Shown: positions 1 to 5,502 of the stretch, piece after piece
Layout: each line of letters begins with the position of its first letter
How positions within the stretch are numbered: the first letter of the stretch is position 1
DNA from: Pseudomonadota bacterium
GTDB lineage: Bacteria; Pseudomonadota; Alphaproteobacteria; Rhizobiales; Rhizobiaceae
Direction: 5' to 3'
Length of the DNA: 7,035 bases
Assembly (NCBI GenBank): GCA_023416545.1
Contig: JAEZHO010000078.1
Span: 1-7,035, forward strand
Translations under genes and position numbers: made by a program
Notes under the pieces: generated by a model
What the model saw: the letters and a program-made list of their open reading frames with translations, nothing else
What the model was told of the DNA's origin: nothing
Databases searched by the model: none

Positions 1-167
1 CGCTCCTGGATGGAATCCATCGGCGTCAGCGACTGGACGCCGAGTTCCGTGTCGATCCATCGGCGCGACAGGTTGTCGAGGATGTGGATCTCGTGGCCGG
101 CCTCGGAGAGGTGGAGGGAGGTCGGCCAGCCGACGAACCCGTCGCCGCCGAGAACTGCAATCTTCAT
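1..167 (-). CDS. sqdB: UDP-sulfoquinovose synthase SqdB, N-terminal 55 codons (runs off left edge)
   Basis: The reading frame starts at the ATG complementary to 165-167 and is still open at base 1. The translated N-terminus begins MKIAVLGGDGFVGWPTSLHL, a Rossmann nucleotide-binding fold with glycines G7, G10 and G13. It is followed by ILDNLSRR around residues 29-36, where D31 is the acidic residue expected to hold the NAD ribose, and by SLTPMDSIQE at 46-55. The GGDGF-GW, DNL-RR and SLTP-SI-R blocks are typical of the SQD1/SqdB branch of the extended short-chain dehydrogenases. That enzyme makes UDP-sulfoquinovose from UDP-glucose and sulfite, the first committed step of sulfoquinovosyl diacylglycerol (sulfolipid) synthesis in the cytoplasm. 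A GGAG ribosome site (complement of 175-178) lies 7 nt before the start. The gene is divergent from ybgC. Only the cofactor-binding end is visible, so a close NAD-dependent epimerase relative is not fully excluded. Confidence 0.85.
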   Translation of the reverse strand, partial: MKIAVLGGDGFVGWPTSLHLSEAGHEIHILDNLSRRWIDTELGVQSLTPMDSIQE

Positions 168-234
168 GAAACGACTCCACTGGTTGTCGGTCCCGGTTTC
201 AGATAGGGCGGATTTGTGACACGAACACTATGCC

Positions 235-256
235 TCCCGATCAGCGATCATCGGGA
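235..256. promoter_or_regulatory. Perfect inverted repeat in the sqdB/ybgC divergent gap (candidate operator)
   Basis: TCCCGAT at 235-241 and ATCGGGA at 250-256 are exact reverse complements separated by 8 nt, forming a 22-bp dyad. It lies 67 bp upstream of the sqdB start and 28 bp upstream of the ybgC start, in the only non-coding gap (168-284) between the divergent genes. Arm length and spacing suit a dimeric transcription factor, but no regulator can be named. I found no convincing -35/-10 pair on either strand of this gap. The dyad could also be a small RNA hairpin in the ybgC leader, or chance. Confidence 0.3.
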
Positions 257-284
257 CATCACGAAGGGCCACTGGGGCACGAAT

Positions 285-734
285 ATGACAGACGAGAGCT
301 TTCTTCTTTCCGGCCAGCTCACCGAGACGGGGCACCGGCTGGTCCAGCGGGTCTATTACGAAGACACGGATTTCTCGGGGCTCGTCTACCATGCCCGCTA
401 CCTGCATTTCCTGGAGCGGGGACGGACGGACTACCTGCGCTGCCTCGGCTGCCAGCAGAGCGATCTTCTTGCCGCCGACGAGGAAGGGCTGGTCTTCGTC
501 GTCCACCGGATGGAGATCGACTTCAAGCTGTCGGCGAAGATGGACGACGTGCTGACCATCCTGACCGCGACGGAGAAGGCAGGCGGCGCCAAGATGGTGC
601 TCACCCAGGAGATCCGCCGGGGCGACACGCTGCTGATCGCGGCGCGGGTGGTGATCGCCGTCATCAACCGCCACGGCCGTCCGCGGCGGCTGCCGGAAAG
701 CGTGGCGGAGAAGTTCCTGAAGTCCGCAAAGTAG
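285..734 (+). CDS. ybgC: YbgC, Tol-Pal-associated acyl-CoA thioesterase
   Basis: This 149-residue protein is a single hotdog-fold (4HBT) domain, close to the usual YbgC length of about 134. The signature YYEDTDFSGLVYHARYLHF occupies residues 24-42. D29 aligns with the catalytic Asp18 of E. coli YbgC and H36 with its conserved His25. Family members hydrolyse acyl-CoA thioesters in the cytoplasm and can associate with acyl carrier protein and phospholipid synthesis enzymes. The exact substrate here cannot be read from sequence. I chose the ATG at 285 because the protein then begins MTDESF and a GGGG stretch (274-277) lies 7 nt upstream. The frame also has a GTG at 216, but the extra 23 residues have no family counterpart. 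The gene is separated from tolQ by 229 nt, so it need not be strictly co-transcribed with the motor genes. Confidence 0.93.
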   Translation: MTDESFLLSGQLTETGHRLVQRVYYEDTDFSGLVYHARYLHFLERGRTDYLRCLGCQQSDLLAADEEGLVFVVHRMEIDFKLSAKMDDVLTILTATEKAGGAKMVLTQEIRRGDTLLIAARVVIAVINRHGRPRRLPESVAEKFLKSAK

Positions 735-750
735 ACATCAGGGCCGTCCG

Positions 751-767
751 GTAACCTAACCTTAACC
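751..767 (+). promoter_or_regulatory. CtrA-like box upstream of tolQ
   Basis: GTAA at 751-754, a 7-nt spacer and TTAACC at 762-767 match the alphaproteobacterial CtrA recognition pattern TTAA-N7-TTAACC with one mismatch (G for the first T). The surrounding bases 752-771 form an imperfect run of TAAC/CTAAC units. The site is about 200 bp upstream of tolQ in a 229-nt gap. A loose -35-like TTGACC occurs downstream at 819-824 without a clear -10. CtrA is the cell-cycle response regulator of this class, so control of a division-linked motor operon is plausible. The assignment rests on the motif alone. Confidence 0.35.
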
Positions 768-889
768 CTAATGGGTGCTTACTCGCAGGCGAGGAATTCG
801 TGCAGCGCACGCCTTCCTTTGACCAAATTTGAAGGCGAGAAGCCATGCTGAAAGCTCAGGGCACCTTGGGATAGAGCGCAACGGCGACC

Positions 890-976
890 ATGAATTTTCG
901 CGAGAGCGCTTTTGAACCCGCCCGGTCCCGTGCCGGGCGTTTGGATTCGGGGATATTGGATAGATGGAAGAGGTAG
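890..976 (+). other. Possible 28-codon leader ORF overlapping the tolQ start
   Basis: An ATG at 890 opens a 28-codon frame (MNFRESAFEPARSRAGRL...) whose TAG at 974-976 falls 10 nt past the tolQ ATG. It lies in a different frame from tolQ. Such an overlap is the geometry expected for translational coupling, because a ribosome stopping at 976 would sit over the tolQ start. The ribosome site in front of it (GGCGA) is weak, and the peptide resembles no family I know. It may be a fortuitous ORF. A hairpin (919-939) lies inside it. Confidence 0.2.
919..939 (+). promoter_or_regulatory. GC-rich hairpin just upstream of tolQ
   Basis: CGCCCGG at 919-925 pairs perfectly with CCGGGCG at 933-939 around a 7-nt loop and is followed by only three T residues. 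It ends 24 nt before the tolQ ATG. The short T-run argues against an efficient intrinsic terminator. It may be a weak terminator for ybgC read-through, or an mRNA structure near the tolQ ribosome site (GGGGA at 949-953). Confidence 0.35.
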
Positions 977-1683
977 GTTTGGCGGCAGCGGCCCACGACG
1001 TCAGTCTCTGGGCGCTGTTCATGCAGGCCGGCTTGGTCGTCAAGCTGGTCATGATCGGACTGCTCGGGGCCTCGGTCTGGACCTGGGCGATCGTCATCGA
1101 CAAATATGTCAGCTACGGCAAGGCGAAGCGCCAGTTCGACCAGTTCGAACAGGTGTTCTGGTCCGGCCAGTCGCTGGAAGAGCTCTACCGGACGCTGGCC
1201 GAACGGCAGAATGTCGGCCTCGCCGCCATTTTCGTCGCTGCCATGCGCGAGTGGAAGAAGAGCTTCGAACGCGGCGCCCGCTCGCCGATCGGCCTTCAGA
1301 TGCGTATCGACCGGGCGATGGACGTGACCATGGCGCGCGAGAGCGAGACCTACGAGTCGCGCCTCGGCTCGCTGGCGACGATCGGATCGGCAGCACCGTT
1401 CATCGGTCTCTTCGGCACGGTCATCGGCATCATGACCTCGTTCCAGGCGATCGCCGGCTCCAAGTCGACCAATCTCGCCGTCGTGGCGCCGGGTATCGCC
1501 GAAGCGCTGCTCGCGACCGCGATCGGCCTTGTCGCGGCCATTCCCGCCGTCATCGCCTACAACAAGTTCTCCGCCGAGGCAGGCAAGCTCACCGGTCGCA
1601 TGGAAGGTTTTGCCGACGAGTTCTCGGCCATCCTGTCCCGTCAGATCGACGAGAAGCTGCAGCCGCGCGCGGCTGCGCAGTAA
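964..1683 (+). CDS. tolQ: TolQ, inner-membrane proton-channel subunit of the Tol-Pal motor
   Basis: This 239-residue protein is a MotA/TolQ/ExbB-family member of normal length (E. coli TolQ has 230). The first membrane segment spans roughly residues 24-45 (LVVKLVMIGLLGASVWTWAI), followed by a long cytoplasmic stretch. The second segment is around 137-158 with the family block APFIGLFGTVIGIM, where T152 lines the channel. The third is around 182-199 (LLATAIGLVAAIPAVIAY), with T185 corresponding to the conserved threonine of the third helix. A TolQ pentamer surrounds a TolR dimer and uses proton flow to move TolA. The ATG at 964 gives the expected rhizobial N-terminus (MEEVGLAAA) with a modest GGGGA site at 949-953. 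It is the first gene of a tight tolQ-R-A-B run. The 229-nt gap before it should hold the main operon promoter. Confidence 0.97.
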   Translation: MEEVGLAAAAHDVSLWALFMQAGLVVKLVMIGLLGASVWTWAIVIDKYVSYGKAKRQFDQFEQVFWSGQSLEELYRTLAERQNVGLAAIFVAAMREWKKSFERGARSPIGLQMRIDRAMDVTMARESETYESRLGSLATIGSAAPFIGLFGTVIGIMTSFQAIAGSKSTNLAVVAPGIAEALLATAIGLVAAIPAVIAYNKFSAEAGKLTGRMEGFADEFSAILSRQIDEKLQPRAAAQ

Positions 1684-1704
1684 GCGGCCAGAGGAGACAC
1701 GTCC

Positions 1705-2157
<453 letters not shown>

Positions 2158-2167
2158 TCAGTTCGCC

Positions 2168-3289
2168 ATGAAGGGAAGTCTCGGGACATCTCTGGTAGTG
2201 CACTCCGTGGTGCTTGGCTGGGCGCTCATTTCCCTGGGCTCTCCGGCCTCTTTCGACGTGGCCGACGTCGAGGCGCTGCCGGTCGACATCATTCCGGTGG
2301 AATCGATCACCCAGATCCAGCAGGGCGACAAGAAGGCTCCGATGGCCGAGAAGGCCGCGCCGGTCCCGACGACCAAGCCGAACATTGTCGAGAACGCCGA
2401 AAATGCCGGCGACAACGACATCGACCTGAAATCGCCGCCGACGCCGGCGAAGCGTCCGGTCGAGACGGAGGTCGCCGCCGCTCCGGAGAAGACCGACAAG
2501 CCGCTACCCAATCCGACCACGGAGACGAACCAGGTAAGGGACATTGTGCCGGAGGAAACGGCGCCGAAGCCCACCGAGGTTGCGGCACTTCCGGAGACGA
2601 AGCCCGAGATCGCGCCCGAGCCGAAGCCGGAGCCCACTCCGGAGCCGGTTCCCGAAGAGGCGGCCGCCGAGGAAGTGCCTCTGCCGGACGCCGTCCCGGT
2701 GCCGGCCGCGCGGCCGAAGCCCGAGCCGCCGAAGGAACAGGCAAAGCCCGCCGAAAAGCCGGCCGAAAAGAAGCCTGAAACGCCCAAGGCGGCGGAGAAG
2801 CCGACCGACAAGAAGGTTGCCGACAAGAAGCAGGAGACCGCCAAGTCGACCTCCTCGAAGGAAAGCGACTTCAATGCCGACGAGATCGCCGCCCTCCTCA
2901 ACAAGCAGGAGGCGGCCGGCGGAGGCGCGAAGCGCTCGACCGAGACCGCGGCGCTCGGCGGCAAGAAGACCACCAGCGGATCGACTCTGAGCCAGAGCGA
3001 AATGGATGCGCTGCGGGGCCAGATCCAGAACAACTGGTCAATCATCGCCGGTATCGAGGGTGCCGAGGGCGTCATCATCACCGTCAAGATGAACCTCGAT
3101 GAAAGCGGCCAGATCATCGGTCGTCCCGAAGTATCGGCAAGCGGGGGCTCCGACACCGCGCGGCGCACTCTCGAGGGCAGCGCGCTGCGCGCCGTCATGC
3201 GCTCGGCACCCTTCAAGAACCTTCCCGTCGAGAAATACGATGCCTGGGGCGAGGTTGTCGTGAACTTCGACCCCAGCGAAATGCTGTAA
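2168..3289 (+). CDS. tolA: TolA, periplasm-spanning energy-transducing arm of the Tol-Pal system
   Basis: This 373-residue protein has the three-part TolA/TonB plan. It has an N-terminal membrane anchor at about residues 5-24 with no cytoplasmic tail to speak of. S8 and H12 reproduce the S-x3-H motif through which TolA and TonB engage TolQ or ExbB. A long low-complexity Pro/Glu/Lys/Ala region (about 50-230) follows. A conserved-looking helix DFNADEIAALLNKQ sits at 234-247. The C-terminal domain (about 276-373, from LSQSEMDALRGQIQNNW) resembles the TonB/TolA C-terminal fold that contacts TolB and Pal. The middle is proline-rich rather than the long Ala/Lys helix of E. coli TolA, so it looks more TonB-like. 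The context after tolR still makes TolA the right call. The start follows the tolR stop by 10 nt with no nearby ribosome site (AGGAG at 2147-2151 is 16 nt away), suggesting translational coupling. Confidence 0.93.
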   Translation: MKGSLGTSLVVHSVVLGWALISLGSPASFDVADVEALPVDIIPVESITQIQQGDKKAPMAEKAAPVPTTKPNIVENAENAGDNDIDLKSPPTPAKRPVETEVAAAPEKTDKPLPNPTTETNQVRDIVPEETAPKPTEVAALPETKPEIAPEPKPEPTPEPVPEEAAAEEVPLPDAVPVPAARPKPEPPKEQAKPAEKPAEKKPETPKAAEKPTDKKVADKKQETAKSTSSKESDFNADEIAALLNKQEAAGGGAKRSTETAALGGKKTTSGSTLSQSEMDALRGQIQNNWSIIAGIEGAEGVIITVKMNLDESGQIIGRPEVSASGGSDTARRTLEGSALRAVMRSAPFKNLPVEKYDAWGEVVVNFDPSEML

Positions 3290-3309
3290 AAGCTGAAAGG
3301 CTGAACATT

Positions 3310-4614
3310 ATGATGAAACGTTCTTTCATCCGCCTGATGATCGCGTTTGCCGGCATGGCGATGTCCTTCGCCCCGGCCCACGCGCTGGTGGAGATCAACA
3401 TCAACAAGGGCAATGTCGAGCCGTTGCCGATCGCGATCACCGATTTCCAGTCGGGCAATGAACTGGGCGCACAGATCAGCCAGGTGATCGCCGCCGACCT
3501 GCAGCGATCCGGCCTGTTCGCGCCGGTCAACAAGGCCGCCTTCATCGAGAAGATCTCCAATCCCGACCAGCCGCCGCGCTTCGAGGACTGGAAGGTCATC
3601 AATGCGCAGGCGCTGGTGACCGGTCGCGTCACGCGCGAGGCCGACGGACGGCTGCGCGCCGAATTCCGCCTGTGGGACACGTTCGCCGGCCAGCAGATGA
3701 CCGGCCAGCAGTTCTTCACCCAGCCGGAAAACTGGCGGCGCGTCGCCCATATCATCGCCGACGCCATCTACGAGCGCGTCACCGGCGAGAAGGGCTATTT
3801 CGACACGCGCGTCGTGTTCGTTTCCGAAAGTGGCCCGAAGAACGCCCGCCAGCGGCAGCTGGCGATCATGGACCAGGACGGCTTCAATGTCCGCCAGTTG
3901 ACCAACGGCAAGGACATCGTGCTGACGCCGCGGTTCTCGCCGAACCGCCAGGAAGTCACCTACATGTCCTTCGAGGGCGACCAGCCGCGCGTCTACCTGC
4001 TGCAGCTGGAGACGGGGCAGCGCGAAGTCGTCGGCAACTTCCCCGGCATGACGTTTGCGCCGCGCTTCTCGCCGGACGGCCAGAAGGTGATCATGAGCCT
4101 CCAGCAGGAGGGCAATTCCAACATCTACACGATGGACCTGCGGTCGCGCACGACGACGCGCCTCACCAACACCGCGGCGATCGATACCTCTCCGTCCTAT
4201 TCTCCTGACGGCAGCCGCATCGTCTTCGAAAGCGACCGCGGCGGGCGCCAGCAGCTCTACGTGATGGGTGCCGACGGGTCCGGGCAGACGCGCATTTCCT
4301 TCGGTGACGGGTCCTATTCCACCCCGGTCTGGTCGCCGCGCGGGGACCTGATCGCCTTCACCAAGCAGTCGGGCGGCAAGTTCTCGATCGGTGTCATGAA
4401 GCCGGACGGGTCGGGCGAGCGCATCCTGACGACGGGCTTCCACAATGAGGGCCCGACCTGGGCACCGAACGGCCGCGTTCTGATGTTCTTCCGGCAGAAT
4501 GCCGGGGCAGGGGGGCCGCAGCTCTACTCGATCGACCTGACGGGCTACAACGAACAGCAGATCAAGACGCCGGCCTACGCCTCGGACCCGGCCTGGTCGC
4601 CGCTCCTCGAATAA
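3310..4614 (+). CDS. tolB: TolB, periplasmic beta-propeller of the Tol-Pal system
   Basis: This 434-residue protein matches normal TolB length (E. coli 430). Residues 1-25 are a Sec signal peptide ending AHA, with cleavage before L26. The mature start LVEININKGNVEPLPIAI matches the flexible TolB-box region that binds Pal or TolA in alternation. The N-terminal alpha/beta domain runs to about residue 155. It is followed by a six-bladed propeller with SPDG-type motifs at 210-212 (SPN), 254-257, 298-301, 342-345 (SPRG), 385-388 (APNG) and 429-431 (WSP), a repeat every 44 residues or so. TolB links the inner-membrane motor to Pal and regulates whether Pal is free to bind peptidoglycan. A GAAAGG site (3295-3300) is 9 nt before the ATG at 3310. 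A second ATG follows immediately and cannot be distinguished. It is the last gene before a hairpin terminator. Confidence 0.98.
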   Translation: MMKRSFIRLMIAFAGMAMSFAPAHALVEININKGNVEPLPIAITDFQSGNELGAQISQVIAADLQRSGLFAPVNKAAFIEKISNPDQPPRFEDWKVINAQALVTGRVTREADGRLRAEFRLWDTFAGQQMTGQQFFTQPENWRRVAHIIADAIYERVTGEKGYFDTRVVFVSESGPKNARQRQLAIMDQDGFNVRQLTNGKDIVLTPRFSPNRQEVTYMSFEGDQPRVYLLQLETGQREVVGNFPGMTFAPRFSPDGQKVIMSLQQEGNSNIYTMDLRSRTTTRLTNTAAIDTSPSYSPDGSRIVFESDRGGRQQLYVMGADGSGQTRISFGDGSYSTPVWSPRGDLIAFTKQSGGKFSIGVMKPDGSGERILTTGFHNEGPTWAPNGRVLMFFRQNAGAGGPQLYSIDLTGYNEQQIKTPAYASDPAWSPLLE

Positions 4615-4631
4615 TGGCAAAATGCGGACAG

Positions 4632-4652
4632 GAGGCGGGTTCCCGCCTCTTT
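4632..4652 (+). terminator. Probable intrinsic terminator after tolB
   Basis: GAGGCGG at 4632-4638 pairs with CCGCCTC at 4643-4649 around a 4-nt loop, starting 17 nt after the tolB stop. The stem can be lengthened by a G-T and an A-T pair. It is followed by TTT then GCC, so the T-tract is short. It probably ends or attenuates the tolQRAB transcript, leaving pal to its own promoter, though partial read-through is likely. Confidence 0.55.
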
Positions 4653-4705
4653 GCCGCCCCATTCTCCTGAAAAAGGAGCACGTCAAGGGACACCGAATCG
4701 GCCTG

Positions 4706-4746
4706 TTAACCATACGAATTTGAAGATGATTAACCGATCTCGGTTA
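4706..4746 (+). promoter_or_regulatory. Candidate pal control region: two TTAACC elements and a 16-bp palindrome
   Basis: TTAACC occurs at 4706-4711 and again at 4730-4735. The second copy overlaps a near-perfect palindrome, TAACCGA (4731-4737), a 2-nt centre and TCGGTTA (4740-4746). Neither TTAACC has a good TTAA partner 7 nt upstream, so as CtrA sites they are half-sites. The palindrome lies 44-59 bp upstream of the pal start, where a repressor or activator of a pal promoter would sit. TACATT at 4764-4769 is a possible -10, but no convincing -35 pairs with it. The promoter itself is inferred from the preceding terminator and the 175-nt gap (4615-4789). Confidence 0.35.
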
Positions 4747-4789
4747 GAGTCTGGCAACTCTGTTACATTGATCTAAGGAGAGACCGGCA

Positions 4790-5326
4790 ATGGGCCGCAC
4801 CGATATTCCGGCAGTCAGCCGAATGCAGACAATCGCTCGCAACCCGGCCGTCATCGCCCTGACGCTCGCACTTGCACTGGCGGGCTGCGCCAACAAGAAG
4901 AACCTGCCGAACAATGCCGGCGATCTCGGGCTCGGCGGCGCCGCCGGCGCGGCAACGCCCGGCTCCAGCCAGGACTTCACGGTCAATGTCGGCGACCGCA
5001 TCTTCTTCGACACCGATTCCACGTCGATCCGCGCCGATGCCCAGCAGACGCTCGACCGTCAGGCGCAGTGGCTGCAGCGCTATCCGAACTACGCGATCAC
5101 GGTCGAGGGCCATGCCGACGAACGCGGCACGCGGGAATACAACCTCGCGCTCGGCGCCCGCCGTGCGGCCGCCACCAAGGAATACCTCGCTTCGCGCGGC
5201 GTTCCGGCCAACCGCATGAGGACGATCTCCTACGGCAAGGAAAAGCCGGTCGCCGTCTGCGACGACATTTCCTGCTGGTCGCAGAACCGCCGCGCGGTCA
5301 CCGTGCTCGGCGGAGCCGGGATGTAA
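4790..5326 (+). CDS. pal: Pal, peptidoglycan-associated outer-membrane lipoprotein
   Basis: This 178-residue lipoprotein carries a signal peptide with lipobox LAGC. C33 is the acylated residue, and the following Ala fits sorting to the outer membrane. A short flexible linker (34-60) leads to an OmpA-like domain (about 64-175). It holds VGDRIFFDTDS at 67-77 and the peptidoglycan-binding block GHADERGTREYNLALGARRA at 107-126. D110 and R125 are the residues expected to grip diaminopimelate, with the 15-residue spacing seen in OmpA domains. Pal anchors the outer membrane to the cell wall and is the endpoint of the Tol relay. A strong AAGGAG site (4775-4780) supports the ATG at 4790, although it places 16 residues before the hydrophobic core. 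C157 and C162, five residues apart near the C-terminus, are absent from E. coli Pal. The gene is flanked by terminators and appears to be its own unit. Confidence 0.97.
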   Translation: MGRTDIPAVSRMQTIARNPAVIALTLALALAGCANKKNLPNNAGDLGLGGAAGAATPGSSQDFTVNVGDRIFFDTDSTSIRADAQQTLDRQAQWLQRYPNYAITVEGHADERGTREYNLALGARRAAATKEYLASRGVPANRMRTISYGKEKPVAVCDDISCWSQNRRAVTVLGGAGM

Positions 5327-5353
5327 TCCTCCCCGCGTCCAAACGATTTCGGG

Positions 5354-5386
5354 AAGGCGGTCCGGGTGGCCGCCTTTTCGCTTTTT
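5354..5386 (+). terminator. Strong intrinsic terminator after pal
   Basis: AAGGCGGTC (5354-5362) pairs with GGCCGCCTT (5368-5376, one G-T pair) around a 5-nt loop. It is followed by TTCG and a five-T run (5382-5386). It starts 28 nt after the pal stop and is the best intrinsic terminator in the window, separating pal from cpoB. Confidence 0.8.
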
Positions 5387-5436
5387 CATAGTTTGGCCGA
5401 ACTTCGCTCCAATTTACATGGAGAGTTCAGTTGCAT

Positions 5437-5473
5437 TTTGGCGCGGATTGACAAAATCTCCAATCGCGCCAAA
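5437..5473. promoter_or_regulatory. Long inverted repeat enclosing a TTGACA box upstream of cpoB
   Basis: TTTGGCGCG at 5437-5445 and CGCGCCAAA at 5465-5473 are exact reverse complements. After one unpaired G, ATT (5447-5449) and AAT (5462-5464) extend the symmetry inward. The 12-nt centre starts with GACA, so a perfect -35-like TTGACA spans 5448-5453. I see no good -10 at 16-18 nt spacing. The element ends 29 bp before the cpoB start in the 176-nt pal-cpoB gap. It could be an operator covering the cpoB-tilS promoter, or an RNA hairpin in the leader. It lacks a T-tract, so it is not a terminator. Confidence 0.45.
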
Positions 5474-5502
5474 CCGGCGCAGATCAAAGCAGGACGGACA
5501 AT

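Noticed and set aside
216..284. GTG at 216 as an upstream start for ybgC
   Set aside because: It adds 23 residues not seen in the hotdog family and would cover the inverted repeat at 235-256. The ATG at 285 has a ribosome site and gives normal length.
752..771. Telomere-like CTAAC repeats before tolQ
   Set aside because: Only about four imperfect units are present, so this is better read as A/T-rich regulatory sequence containing the TTAACC core than as a repeat array.
845..874. Nine-codon ORF (MLKAQGTLG) in the tolQ leader
   Set aside because: It is too short to judge, with no overlap to tolQ and no run of a single amino acid that would suggest attenuation.
4664..4678. Small hairpin CTCCT/AGGAG after the tolB terminator
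   Set aside because: A 5-bp stem without a following T-run is weak and likely chance.
4682..4687. CTTGAC-like -35 box on the minus strand in the tolB-pal gap
   Set aside because: No -10 is found at suitable spacing, and no minus-strand gene lies downstream.
2158..4713. An 851-codon open frame on the minus strand antisense to all of tolA and tolB
   Set aside because: It covers two genes with clear domain evidence on the other strand. Its translation is low-complexity and Ser/Ala/Gly/Phe-rich where it mirrors the TolA arm, and no domain is recognisable. Long antisense frames are common in high-G+C genes with biased third positions.
5407..5423. CTCCA/TGGAG hairpin after the pal terminator
   Set aside because: A 5-bp stem with a 7-nt loop and no T-tract is not distinguishable from background.
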